Shown one piece after another: positions 47,843-56,803 of a stretch of DNA of 64,000 nucleotides. Within the stretch, counting starts at the first letter, position 1, and the number at the start of each line of letters is the position of its first letter. Origin of the DNA: Methylobacterium organophilum (GTDB taxonomy: Bacteria; Pseudomonadota; Alphaproteobacteria; Rhizobiales; Beijerinckiaceae); the NCBI RefSeq assembly GCF_022179465.1, contig NZ_BPQV01000005.1, forward strand, positions 124,001 to 188,000, read 5' to 3'. The position numbers were made by a program, and so were the translations under genes. The notes below the pieces were generated by a model. It saw only the letters and a list, made by a program, of their open reading frames with translations, was not told the DNA's origin and did no database searches.

Positions 47843-50800
47843 GCGCGACTAGCGCCACTCAGACCGCATCCACGGGCATGTCGCCCGAGGCCTTCGATGC
47901 GCTGCTAGCCGAGCCGGCGGCTCCTGTAGCTCGCCCGGTGCCAGCTCAAAGCATGGACCCGGCGGCGTTCGATGCGCTGCTGGGCGGAGCCCCCGAGGCT
48001 CCCGTCATGACGCCTCCGGCCACACCTCCGGCCCAACCTCCGGCCCAACCCGCAGCACCGACCCCTCCGGCCACACCCACCGTCAACGGCCACGCGCTGG
48101 ACGCCTCGGGCCAGGTCGGCGGGGCGATCCTCACGGGTGCCGCCAAGTCCCTCTACGAGACGAAGGACTTCATCTTCGGGAAGACCCCGGAGAGCGAGAA
48201 GTCCGACACCCGGCGCAGCATCGAGTCCTTCGACAGGGAGCTGGGCGAGGCGTCCATCGGCAACAGCTTCGTGTCGGGCCTCTCGCAGTTCGCCACGGGG
48301 ATGCTCGGCGCGGGGAAGCTGGTGGGCCTCGCCAAGGCGGTGCCCGGAGTCGGCGGCGCGGTCGGGGCATTGGAGGCCACCAAGGCGGGTTCCTTCGCCC
48401 TCAGCTCCGCCAAGGCCGCCACGGTGGGAGCCGTTGCCTTCGATCCCGATGGCCCCCGCCTGTCGGACCTCGTGGTGCTGAAGGGGCCCGCATGGCTCCA
48501 GAACCCGGTCTCCTCCTACCTCGCCCACTCCGGCAACGAGGACGATACGGCGGCCCTCGGGCGCATGAAGAACGCCCTGGAGTCGATCGGCATGGACGCC
48601 GCCCTGGCGGGGGTCTTCACGCTCAGCGTCAAGGGCTATGCGAGGGTCCAAGCCTATCGGGCCGGCACGGGGACCGCGGAGGAGGTGAAGACCGCCACCG
48701 ATGAGCTGGCCCATGCGGTGGCCCACAGGGACGCCAAGCTGGCCGCCAGCAAGGGGGATCTGGAGACGGTCGAGGCGCTGCGCCTGGAGCACCCTCAGGC
48801 CGTGAACGCCGCCGAGCAGGCCCTGGAGGCCCACGAGGCCACCGTTGCGCCGGCACCGGTAGCGATCCCTGAGGTTGGGCTGCCCCCCGAGCAGGCGGTG
48901 ATCGCTCCACCGACTCCCCCGGGCTTGGGTCCGGTGCCGGAGACGAACTACCGGAGGCGCCTCTCGGAGCACGCCCCCGTGGTCTACCACGAGACGAACG
49001 CCGAGGGCCTCGCGGACTGGCTGCCGAACGATCAGAGCCAGCAGTCCGGCCTCGCGGGCAAAAGGGAACGGTACTACTCCAACAACCCCGACCTGGCGCT
49101 GGGGCAGGACCACAACACCGGCTTCCGGTTGGAGCTGGATACCTCGGGTCTGGAAGGCCGCATCAACCAATCCAAGCCGACGTGGCGGCACTCCTGGGAA
49201 GCAGGGGATGCCGAGTTCATGGCCCGCGTCGAGAAGGAGACGGACGACGCCTCCCTGCTCAGGGCGGTGACGGTCTCCCCCGACCAGTTCGAGGGCAAGG
49301 GGACGCCGTGGCAGCGCCGCGCTCGCGCCAAGCTGGAAGAGCTGAGCGCTGACCAGGGCTGGACCCGGACGGCCAACCCGGACGGCTCGGTGACCTACAG
49401 ACGGCCGGCGGCAGATCCCGGCCCGGTCCAACCCAAGGACGTGGGCCAGCAGGCAGCCCAAGCCACCCAGTCGGGCGACCCGGCGCAGGCCCAGGTGCAG
49501 CGGGTGGACAGCCCGACCCAGGGCGCCGGCCCGGAGGGTCTCCCCGCCAAGCCGCGGCTTCTCGCCATCACGGACGATCAGGTCCAGCGCCTCATCGCCC
49601 ACGGGCAGGCCGACACGGAACAGCTCCTCTCGCCCGGTGGCTGGGAGGGAGCCCTTGAGCGCGGCTACAAGTTCGGGGACGGAGGGGGCATCCCCTGGCA
49701 GAAGCTGAGCATCGAGCCCGGCACGGCGCCCGGCACCTCCCAGCTCGACCAGGTTCTCCGGCGGGTCTCCGATGAGTTCGCGGGGCAGATCGCGGCGGCC
49801 AAGAGCGGGGACGGGCTCGGAGGCGTCCGCTCGGATGCGCTCCAAGACCGCCTCATCCAGCAGCGGGTGGCGATCTATGGCGACGACCCCGAGGCCCTGA
49901 TGGGCAGCCTCCAGCTCGCCGGCCGCAATGCCGACCGTCTGGTGGCGGACGTGGCGGCAGCGGACCTCATCACCCTGCGGGCCTCCCAAGACGCCCAGAA
50001 CCTCGCGGATCGCATCCGGCTGGGCATGCTGGAGGAGTTCGGCGGGGACCTCTCGGCGGCCATGTCGGCGCTGCGAGGTCACTACCAGGTGGCGGCCACG
50101 GCGCGGGCCGAGAGTTCCGCCATGGTGGCCAACGCCGCGCGGACCCTCCGGCGGCAGCGTGCGGAGTTCGCCTATACCCCCGAGGACGTGGCCGCGATGG
50201 CGAAGCTCTCGGATGCCCAGATGCTCAACCTCATCGAGGCGGCGGGGCGCGATCCGAGGGTGGCAGACCGGCTTCTGAGGCGGGGCTTCTGGCAGCGGCT
50301 CGGGGACGACGCGAGCTACCTCTACGTCAACAACCTCCTCTGGGGATTGCGGACGCACTTCGTGAACCTCTCGACCAACCTCTACATGCTCGGAGCCCGG
50401 CCTCTGGAGCGGATGATTGGCGGGGCGATCCAGGGCGACCGGGTGCGGGTGGCCGCCAACGCCCGGCAGTACGCCTTCATGGCCGGCTCGCTGCATGAGG
50501 CTTGGCGGGATGCCGTGCGGACCTGGCAGACCGGAGACAGCATCCTCTCGCCGCATTCTTCCGAGCTGAGCGCCGCCACCACGGGCCGTTCGGTCAACTG
50601 GGTGGCGGAGGGCTTCAAGCAGGCCGACTCGATCCCGAACGTCCTGTCCAACGCCTATACCGGGTTCATGAAGGCGGCCGGTCTCCCGACCCGGGCCCTC
50701 GGTGCGGTCGATGAGCTGGTCAAGCAGACCGTCTACCGCTCCAAGGTCATGGCGGATGCCCACGGGACCGGCATCGCGGCGGGGCTCGAAGGTCCGGCCC

Positions 50801-52212
50801 TAAGCGAGCACGTCCGGCGGGCCCTCGACGCAGCCTTTGACGATGCCGGCCGGGCGGTGGACCTGAAGGCGCTCGATGAGGCGCACATCGCGACCTTCCA
50901 GCAAGACCTTCTTCCCGGCACGTTCGGCGCCAGGGTGCAGGGCTTCGTGGGCGACTCGGCGGCGCTGCGGATCATCGTCCCCTTCATCCGCACCCCGACC
51001 AACGTCCTGCGGATGGGCTGGAAGCTGACCCCGGGCCTCAACCTGGCGCAGAAGGAATACCGCCTGATGCTCCGGGGCGAGATGGGTCCCGAGGCGCAGG
51101 CTCAAGCGATCGGCCAGATGTCGATGGGCTCGCTCTTCCTCGGAGTGGCGGGTCTCCTCACCCATGCTGGCTTCATCACCGGAGGCGGGCCGAGCGATCT
51201 GAAGCTCAAGCAGGAACTCATGGCCACCGGCTGGCAGCCCTACTCCTTCGTGGTGCCGGACGCTGACGGGAAGCCGACCTACGTCAACTTCGGCCGCTTC
51301 GATCCTGTCGCCATGCCATTCGGCATCATGGCGGACGTGGTTGACATCCTGGAGCGGGATCATGACGGGGACGGCCCGGGAGAGAAGGCTGCCGCGGCGC
51401 TGGGCGGCGTGTTCTTGAGCGTCGTTAAGCAGCTAGGGCAGAAGACCTACCTCACCGCCCTCAACGATACGATCACCGCCATCGTGGACCCAGACCGCGG
51501 GCTCCAGAAGGCGGCCGGCAAGACGGCGGCCAACTTCGTGCCGTTCGCCTCTGGCCTGCGCTTCGCCAACCCCGACCCGCTGATGCGCGAGACCCGGGGC
51601 ATCGTGGATAGCATCATGGCCACCGTGCCGGGCCTGTCCGAGCGGCTGCCGGCGAAGCGGGATCTCTTCGGAGACCCACTGACCGTCCACAAGGGCCTCT
51701 GGGTCACCGGCAAGGATGGCCTGGTGGATGCCGAGGTGCGCCGGATGATCGATGAGGCGGGGGTGGGCCCCTTCGGGCCGCCGAGCTACCGGCAACGCGG
51801 AGTGGACCTCCGGGACGTGACCACCGCGGACGGTCGGAATGCCTACGAGGCCTTCCAGGAGTTGGCCGGGCACCCACCGCGAGGGCCGAGCCTGAAGGAG
51901 ACGATGGGCCGGCTCATGGCGACCAAGGCCTATCAGAATGCCCCGGATGGCGAGCCCGGAGACCACACGACCAAGGGGACCAAGCAGGCGATGCTCACGG
52001 GCACCGCGGCGAGGTACCGGGAGCTGGGCCTGAAGCTGCTGATGCGGGACCCGAACGTGCGTCAGGCGATGTTCCAGGCGAGCGCCAGGGGCCGTGCGGC
52101 GGTGGCCGCGAGGAATGCCCCGAAGTCGGACCGTCAGGTGGGCGCTGCGGCTCTGGAGAGGGTGGGCCGCGGGTTCGGAGTGGACCTGCGCGGTGTGCTG
52201 ACGGCGGAGTGA
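47839..52212 (+). CDS. Giant internal virion/DNA-ejection-type protein
   Basis: The GTG start overlaps the previous stop and gives a 1457-residue protein. The N-terminus repeats a short motif (S-P-E-A-F-D-A-L-L and D-P-A-A-F-D-A-L-L) and is followed by a Pro/Ala-rich linker. Residues about 381-500 (V-V-Y-H-E-T-N, then Y-Y-S-N-N-P-D-L-A-L-G) look like an embedded ADP-ribosyltransferase-type polyvalent domain. The C-terminal 700 residues contain helical and hydrophobic stretches (N-N-L-L-W-G-L-R-T-H-F-V-N-L-S) typical of podovirus gp16-like proteins that form a conduit across the envelope. No frameshift is seen, so the gene appears intact. Confidence 0.72.
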   Translation: MSATSATQTASTGMSPEAFDALLAEPAAPVARPVPAQSMDPAAFDALLGGAPEAPVMTPPATPPAQPPAQPAAPTPPATPTVNGHALDASGQVGGAILTGAAKSLYETKDFIFGKTPESEKSDTRRSIESFDRELGEASIGNSFVSGLSQFATGMLGAGKLVGLAKAVPGVGGAVGALEATKAGSFALSSAKAATVGAVAFDPDGPRLSDLVVLKGPAWLQNPVSSYLAHSGNEDDTAALGRMKNALESIGMDAALAGVFTLSVKGYARVQAYRAGTGTAEEVKTATDELAHAVAHRDAKLAASKGDLETVEALRLEHPQAVNAAEQALEAHEATVAPAPVAIPEVGLPPEQAVIAPPTPPGLGPVPETNYRRRLSEHAPVVYHETNAEGLADWLPNDQSQQSGLAGKRERYYSNNPDLALGQDHNTGFRLELDTSGLEGRINQSKPTWRHSWEAGDAEFMARVEKETDDASLLRAVTVSPDQFEGKGTPWQRRARAKLEELSADQGWTRTANPDGSVTYRRPAADPGPVQPKDVGQQAAQATQSGDPAQAQVQRVDSPTQGAGPEGLPAKPRLLAITDDQVQRLIAHGQADTEQLLSPGGWEGALERGYKFGDGGGIPWQKLSIEPGTAPGTSQLDQVLRRVSDEFAGQIAAAKSGDGLGGVRSDALQDRLIQQRVAIYGDDPEALMGSLQLAGRNADRLVADVAAADLITLRASQDAQNLADRIRLGMLEEFGGDLSAAMSALRGHYQVAATARAESSAMVANAARTLRRQRAEFAYTPEDVAAMAKLSDAQMLNLIEAAGRDPRVADRLLRRGFWQRLGDDASYLYVNNLLWGLRTHFVNLSTNLYMLGARPLERMIGGAIQGDRVRVAANARQYAFMAGSLHEAWRDAVRTWQTGDSILSPHSSELSAATTGRSVNWVAEGFKQADSIPNVLSNAYTGFMKAAGLPTRALGAVDELVKQTVYRSKVMADAHGTGIAAGLEGPALSEHVRRALDAAFDDAGRAVDLKALDEAHIATFQQDLLPGTFGARVQGFVGDSAALRIIVPFIRTPTNVLRMGWKLTPGLNLAQKEYRLMLRGEMGPEAQAQAIGQMSMGSLFLGVAGLLTHAGFITGGGPSDLKLKQELMATGWQPYSFVVPDADGKPTYVNFGRFDPVAMPFGIMADVVDILERDHDGDGPGEKAAAALGGVFLSVVKQLGQKTYLTALNDTITAIVDPDRGLQKAAGKTAANFVPFASGLRFANPDPLMRETRGIVDSIMATVPGLSERLPAKRDLFGDPLTVHKGLWVTGKDGLVDAEVRRMIDEAGVGPFGPPSYRQRGVDLRDVTTADGRNAYEAFQELAGHPPRGPSLKETMGRLMATKAYQNAPDGEPGDHTTKGTKQAMLTGTAARYRELGLKLLMRDPNVRQAMFQASARGRAAVAARNAPKSDRQVGAAALERVGRGFGVDLRGVLTAE

Positions 52213-52449
52213 GGCAGGGGAAGCCTCCTCATAGATCGGGCTGGCGGGGAGTGGCTTGCGGGCTGCTTCCTGCCGGCCTGCCCGGTCACCTTGCGGACTA
52301 TCGCCCCGGCCCGACCATCCGAGCCAGCCGCCCAGCTCTCGCCGTAGGCTCTGCCACCATTAAGGGAGGAGGTCTTGAGAGCCGAAGGCGCGGCCTTCGA
52401 GATACCTCAGGAGCAGCCAGTCGCCCATGTTGAATTCCCCTAATGCCTC

Positions 52450-52480
52450 TTGACTCGGGCTAGTGGCTTCAACCTAGAAT
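52450..52480 (+). promoter_or_regulatory. Possible promoter of the AT-rich ParA module
   Basis: TTGACT, 19 bp, then TAGAAT lies 29 bp before the ParA-like ATG. Both hexamers are good but the spacing is slightly long. Confidence 0.4.
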
Positions 52481-52508
52481 TGGCCGGTGGATCGGGGGCG
52501 GGGCCTTA

Positions 52509-53348
52509 ATGAAAACTGTATCATTGGTTAACATGAAGGGAGGCGTTGCTAAGACTACGCTTGCGACCAACCTTGCTCATTGCCTTGCTCTCCGGCACAG
52601 ATCCCGGGTCTTGCTGATCGACATAGATCCGCAATTCAATGCAACTCAATGTATTCTCGCGGGTGGCGACTATGTTCGTAGGAGAGGCGCCGGCGGGAAG
52701 ACCATACTTGATGTTTTCGATGATACTGCCCATACGAAGATAAATCCCGTGCGAGGATCTGCTCTTCAGCCGGTCATGAGGCTTGAAGATATTGAGCCAT
52801 GGCAGACATCTAAAGGGTTTGACCTAGTTCCTGGAGATCTTGAACTCTATCGCCTTGATATGGGCGCAGGGCAAGGTCGGGAGCAGCGCCTCAAACGGTT
52901 CCTGGAGAGGATCAACGCACCCGCCAAATATGACTTCGTCCTAATCGACACGCCGCCAACCCCCTCGGCGTGGATGATGAGCGCACTTCTCGCGTCTGAT
53001 GCTTATTTGGTGCCGGTTAAGCCAGAGCCCTTGTCGCGGGTAGGAATCGACCTCCTTAGAGGGGTTGTGAACCGGTGCTCAGAAAACCACGGCCACGATA
53101 TTGCCTGTCTCGGGGTCGTGCTGACGAGCGTCGATGAGCGCACCCGCGTCTTCAGCGAAGCTAAAGAATTTCTGGATAGGAACGACGCTTGGCGGGGTAA
53201 ACGGTTTGCTGCGCACCTGCCTCACAGAACGGCAATCGCTCGCAATCAGGGCCGCCAGGGCATGATTTTGGGCTCAGACATCGAAGATGCTAAACTCGCG
53301 TTAACGCGTATCACGGCGGAATTCCTTGAGCGGATCGGAAATGTCTGA
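52509..53348 (+). CDS. ParA/MinD-type ATPase
   Basis: The 279-residue protein has the deviant Walker A K-G-G-V-A-K-T-T near residue 11, D-I-D-P-Q-F-N-A-T and L-I-D-T-P-P-T-P. These define a ParA/Soj ATPase. It lacks the N-terminal helix-turn-helix of plasmid type Ia ParA. The gene and its two followers are clearly AT-richer than the rest of the element, suggesting separate acquisition. A ParB-type partner is not obvious. It may partition an excised form of the element or be part of another ATP-driven system. Confidence 0.85.
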   Translation: MKTVSLVNMKGGVAKTTLATNLAHCLALRHRSRVLLIDIDPQFNATQCILAGGDYVRRRGAGGKTILDVFDDTAHTKINPVRGSALQPVMRLEDIEPWQTSKGFDLVPGDLELYRLDMGAGQGREQRLKRFLERINAPAKYDFVLIDTPPTPSAWMMSALLASDAYLVPVKPEPLSRVGIDLLRGVVNRCSENHGHDIACLGVVLTSVDERTRVFSEAKEFLDRNDAWRGKRFAAHLPHRTAIARNQGRQGMILGSDIEDAKLALTRITAEFLERIGNV

Positions 53349-53862
53349 AGGTGCCAACACTACAAAGCGGCGCTCAGCTCGAAATTCCGATCCCCGTGCG
53401 GTCGAGCAGTTTCTAGAAGAGCTATCTTGGCTCCTGCACGCTCATGCCGACCTTGATTTTCGATCAATCAAAAACGCGCGGGCAGAAAAGCAAACGAAAA
53501 CACCGGAGCTGTTTGAACGTCTTGCGCCTAAGAATCCAAACATAGTTTATTTGGTGGGAACGCTGCCAAGCCTTTTCATTGATGAAAGCCTTTTCCCTTC
53601 TAATGAAGATATTGCCGAATTTGCATCGACGGCCCTCAAGATTAATTTGCCGCGGTGGCATAAAAAGGCCCGCTTTGAATTGGTAGGCCACATTGTTTGT
53701 CGTGCGGTTGAACTAGATAACAAGCAGGTCGAGCGGCTCGTGCGAGCACTTGTCAAAATCGTTGACGGCGGGGAGAGCGGCAAGGCTTCTCTCAAAGCGC
53801 GAAAGCAGCAGGGTATGAGTTGGAATGAGGTAATACAAGATCTGCTTGCGCAGGAAACATGA
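53341..53862 (+). CDS. Unknown middle protein of the ParA module
   Basis: The ATG overlaps the ParA stop by 8 bp (ATGTCTGA). The 173-residue product is basic at the N-terminus, carries a central R-W-H-K-K-A-R-F-E-L-V-G-H segment and ends K-A-R-K-Q-Q-G-M-S-W-N-E-V-I-Q-D-L-L. It has no ParB nuclease-like motif or membrane helix. Position suggests a ParA partner, perhaps DNA-binding. Function unknown. AT-rich like its neighbours. Confidence 0.65.
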   Translation: MSEGANTTKRRSARNSDPRAVEQFLEELSWLLHAHADLDFRSIKNARAEKQTKTPELFERLAPKNPNIVYLVGTLPSLFIDESLFPSNEDIAEFASTALKINLPRWHKKARFELVGHIVCRAVELDNKQVERLVRALVKIVDGGESGKASLKARKQQGMSWNEVIQDLLAQET

Positions 53863-54554
53863 GCGCACAGTCTGACGGCGTTGCCGATATCCATGCTTTT
53901 ATCGAAGGTATTTCCTTCGAAGATGTATTGGCTGACGGAGCTTGCAAGCAAACGTTTGCGCAGGCTTATAAATATGTTCATGCGCTCCTCATTTGGCATG
54001 AAGCAGTTGCCAATCCCAAGAAGCCAGTGGCTGACGCGCAGGCAGTATTGCAATTTCGAGAGCTTCTCTCTGATCTGGCCGCATGCCAAGTTCTATTGCT
54101 CCTGGGTATGTACAAGCCGGCACGGATGATGCTGCGAAGTTCAATCGAGAACATACTTCGGACTGTAGCGCATGAGCAGGGCTTCTTGACGTCGGGGGCC
54201 AAGTTTACTTACGAGCTAATTACGCTAGTCCGATCTTCTAAAATCGGCGCCGACGGATCGCCGGTAAAAAACGACTTGAACCAGCTCATTCAAATGTACT
54301 CGGACCTTTGCTCGTACGCACATGCAGCGGACGAGGCTAAGTTGGCCTTGCGCGTGCCACTTGAAAGCGTGTCGCGTTTCGACAAAAGCCAGTATGAAAG
54401 TTTGGTCGATGGCCTAAAATATGTTTCTCAGCGCACAAACAAGATAATGTTTGTTATGTATGCAAGTAAGCTGAGATTGGTGCATCATTCTCAGCGAGAT
54501 TACATACTTGATGCTCTTCCAAAAGCGTTGAAGGCAGCGATCTTAGTGCCCTAG
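53859..54554 (+). CDS. Unknown helical protein of the ParA module, possibly HEPN-like
   Basis: The ATG overlaps the previous stop by 4 bp (ATGA). The 231-residue product is nearly all helical. A segment R-S-S-I-E-N-I-L-R-T-V-A-H is followed by Y-S-D-L-C-S-Y-A-H-A, a pattern seen in some HEPN-like and abortive-infection proteins, though the strict R-x4-6-H motif is not certain (R-x3-H here). No signal peptide is present. The last gene of the tightly coupled AT-rich trio, it converges on the integrase with a 31-bp gap. Function unknown. Confidence 0.65.
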   Translation: MSAQSDGVADIHAFIEGISFEDVLADGACKQTFAQAYKYVHALLIWHEAVANPKKPVADAQAVLQFRELLSDLAACQVLLLLGMYKPARMMLRSSIENILRTVAHEQGFLTSGAKFTYELITLVRSSKIGADGSPVKNDLNQLIQMYSDLCSYAHAADEAKLALRVPLESVSRFDKSQYESLVDGLKYVSQRTNKIMFVMYASKLRLVHHSQRDYILDALPKALKAAILVP

Positions 54555-54585
54555 TGTGCCTTCTAGAGGGTAGCCCTGCTTGCCT

Positions 54586-56352
54586 CTAATCCCACCGCAA
54601 GCCCCGCACCACGTCCGGCGCCTCGATCCGCGCCAGCTCCTCCGCCAGGACCTTCAAGCCAAACCTGCCGTACTGCCGCCCGACCCCTCCCCCGGTGTGC
54701 CCTGTGAGCGCATCGTGCACGTCCTCAGCCAGCTTTGCGGCCCGCGCCAGCTCCTTGAAGGTGTGCCTGAACGAGTGAAACACCTTGGTCCGGTCCTCGA
54801 TGCCCGCCTTGTCGCGCAGGTATCGGTTGAACCACTTCGACCAAGGCCCGTTCTGCCGGCCCTCGTTGTCGGCCTCGACGTGCGGCCACAGCGGGCTGTC
54901 GGGCTTTGAGCCGGCATCGAGCAGCGACTGCCGGTAACGAAGCAGGCCGATCCGCTCCAGTTCGGGGTGCAGGGGGACCTTCCGCCGAGAGGAGGCCGTC
55001 TTGATGCTCCGTCCCCCGGCCGTCCCGATGTCGAGATGCCAGACGCCCGTCTCAGCGTCCTGCGCCAGGTCCATCACCCGGAGTTGCGCCAGTTCGCCTT
55101 GCCGGGCACCGGAGAGGAGCGCCATCAGCGGGAGCCAGAAGGCCGCTTCTCCTCCCCCTCCGCGAGGCCGCTCGCCGCTCCCATAGACCCCCGTGCCGAA
55201 GATGGCCTTGAGGTCGGCCGCGCTGAAGGGTTGCCGCTTCTCCTCCGCCCTCGCATCCACCACCAACTTGATGCCCTTCACGAAAGGGTTCTTGAAGCCC
55301 GGCACAGTGTCGAGCCTGCCGGCCGCCTCAGCGTGGCTCACGATGGCAGCCAAGATGGCCAGCGTCTTGTTGATCGTGGCGGCGTGCTGGGTCGGGTAGC
55401 CCTTGAGGTTCCGCTTCAGGAGGTCCCGCATCGGCAGCCGGCGGAGTTCGGCGGGGAGGCGTGTCGGCACCCGGGCAAGGGCGTCCCTGAAGTCCCTCGC
55501 CTTCTCCCGCGTGAGATCGCCCAGGCGGATGTCTCCGTGCCACTCTTTGAGGAGGCGAACAGAGCGTTCGGCTTCGAGCAAGGTCCGCCCGCTGGGCTTC
55601 CGGCTGCCCCGTGCGCCGCTGCCTGCCTTCCAAGCCTCGTAGGCCTCCGTGAGCGTTGGGCCGCACTGTGAGCTGGGTGGCGGGGTCGAGACCACCTCAC
55701 CCTCCTGCCGGGCAAGCATCAGCCCGTAGGCCTTCACGTGGGCCCGCAGGACCGCCAAGGACGCCTCATGGTAGGCCTCGGAGGTCGGGTCTATCGGTGC
55801 TTGTTTTCGCCGCAGGAGGTCGCGGGTCTCAGCGTCCACGATGCCGGGATCGGATCGGGAGAGAGCCTTGCGGTAGTCCGCCGCCAGTTCCTCCAGCTCA
55901 CCGCCGTAGACGTGGTGGTGGTCCTCAGCCATCCCGCGGCGGCCGAAGGCGACCGGCATCAGGTCGGGCCACTGCGAACGCTCGGCGGCGGTCTGGAGCT
56001 GTCTGCGGGCATCGCCGTCCGATCGCTCGGCGTCATCCGCGGCCAGCAGCTCTGCCAGCACGTCCGCCTCGATCTCCTCAGGCAGGGGCATCGTGGCAGC
56101 ACGTCGGGTCGAGGCTGTAGGGATCTCCCCTCGCTTCGTCCGCTCGGCCTGCTCGAAGTCCGCCATGCAGTCGCGCAGCATCCTGGAGCCGGCCTTCTTG
56201 GCGGCAGCCGGTTCCTTGGTCCTGAGGCTGAGCTTCCAGTTCGCCTTGCCGGTCCACGGCGCCGGCATGAAGGGGCGCAGCTCCGCCGGGATCACCCTGC
56301 GGAAGTAGTACGTGCCCAGCCCATCACGGATGAGATACGACATCAGCGCCAT
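54586..56352 (-). CDS. int: Tyrosine recombinase (integrase) of the element
   Basis: The 588-residue integrase has the catalytic set Arg417 (S-G-A-R-Q-G-E-L), Lys in S-R-R-K-V-P-L-H, His526-x-x-Arg529 (H-S-F-R-H-T-F), His552 (L-T-G-H-T) and nucleophile Tyr561. The N-terminal half has the Arg/Trp-rich start (L-G-T-Y-Y-F-R-R-V-I-P-A-E-L-R) found in long alphaproteobacterial island integrases. It lies 93 bp from the tRNA-Glu end repeat and reads away from the tRNA. It should excise and integrate the element at the 18-bp repeat. Confidence 0.94.
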   Translation of the reverse strand: MALMSYLIRDGLGTYYFRRVIPAELRPFMPAPWTGKANWKLSLRTKEPAAAKKAGSRMLRDCMADFEQAERTKRGEIPTASTRRAATMPLPEEIEADVLAELLAADDAERSDGDARRQLQTAAERSQWPDLMPVAFGRRGMAEDHHHVYGGELEELAADYRKALSRSDPGIVDAETRDLLRRKQAPIDPTSEAYHEASLAVLRAHVKAYGLMLARQEGEVVSTPPPSSQCGPTLTEAYEAWKAGSGARGSRKPSGRTLLEAERSVRLLKEWHGDIRLGDLTREKARDFRDALARVPTRLPAELRRLPMRDLLKRNLKGYPTQHAATINKTLAILAAIVSHAEAAGRLDTVPGFKNPFVKGIKLVVDARAEEKRQPFSAADLKAIFGTGVYGSGERPRGGGGEAAFWLPLMALLSGARQGELAQLRVMDLAQDAETGVWHLDIGTAGGRSIKTASSRRKVPLHPELERIGLLRYRQSLLDAGSKPDSPLWPHVEADNEGRQNGPWSKWFNRYLRDKAGIEDRTKVFHSFRHTFKELARAAKLAEDVHDALTGHTGGGVGRQYGRFGLKVLAEELARIEAPDVVRGLRWD

Positions 56353-56444
56353 GGCCCGTTTGCACCGCCCGATTGCATGACCGGCGGCGGCCCAAGGTAC
56401 TGATTTTAGCAGACATTCCAGCCAGACAATGGCTTAGGAATATA

Positions 56445-56462
56445 ATGGCGCGCCCTACGGGA
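56445..56462. repeat. Right attachment-site repeat (inside tRNA-Glu 3' end)
   Basis: An 18-bp copy identical to 36453-36470. It overlaps the last 17 bases of the intact tRNA-Glu gene, so integration restores a full tRNA. Confidence 0.9.
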
Positions 56463-56521
56463 ATCGAACCCGTGTTTTCGCCGTGAAAGGGCGACGTCCT
56501 GGACCGCTAGACGAAGGGCGC
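56446..56521 (-). tRNA. tRNA-Glu (anticodon TTC)
   Basis: The 76-base cloverleaf is complete: acceptor GCGCCCT/AGGGCGC, D arm with A-G-C-G-G-T, anticodon stem TCGCC/GGCGA around loop CTTTCAC (anticodon TTC), T arm ACGGG-TTCGATT-CCCGT, discriminator G and an encoded CCA. It serves as the integration target of the 20-kb element. Confidence 0.97.
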
Positions 56522-56538
56522 GGGGTCTGACTGGGGGG

Positions 56539-56567
56539 TCTATAATCGGCATGGGCGGCCACGGCAA
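56539..56567 (-). promoter_or_regulatory. Promoter of tRNA-Glu
   Basis: On the minus strand TTGCCG and TATAGA are separated by 17 bp, and the -10 box ends 17 bp before the mature tRNA 5' end. This fits a vegetative promoter with a short leader. Confidence 0.55.
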
Positions 56568-56803
56568 CTGGGCTTTCGGCCCTGTCCGGTCGGTCGGCGC
56601 GGCACCTCACGGCGGGATTTCGGGCGGAGCCGGCCTGGCCCGGATTGCGGATCCGTGAAGAGGGTTGCGGATCGGGCGCGGCTTTGCAGACTCGGCATCG
56701 GAGGGCCGGTCCCGTGCGGGGCCCGGTCTCGGGAATGCGGCGTCGCGGGTGCGGCCGTCCGGGCCTCGCGGCCGGCGGATCCGGCCATGAGGAGAGAGCG
56801 GGC

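Larger units (their letters stand above)
36453..56462. mobile_element. Integrated 20-kb element at tRNA-Glu(TTC) with phage-like genes
   Basis: An exact 18-bp direct repeat (36453-36470 and 56445-56462) marks both ends. The right copy is the 3' end of an intact tRNA-Glu gene, and a tyrosine integrase lies 93 bp inside it, which is the standard layout for tRNA-targeting integrative elements. Cargo includes a serine recombinase, an AlbA_2 protein, unknown genes, a family-A-polymerase-like protein, three podovirus ejection-type genes and an AT-rich ParA module. No terminase, portal, capsid or tail gene is seen. It could be a reduced prophage, a satellite or a phage-plasmid remnant. Confidence 0.88.

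Noticed and set aside
36453-56462. Complete inducible prophage
   Set aside because: No terminase, portal, capsid, tail or holin-endolysin set could be found. Only ejection-type and replication-type genes are present.
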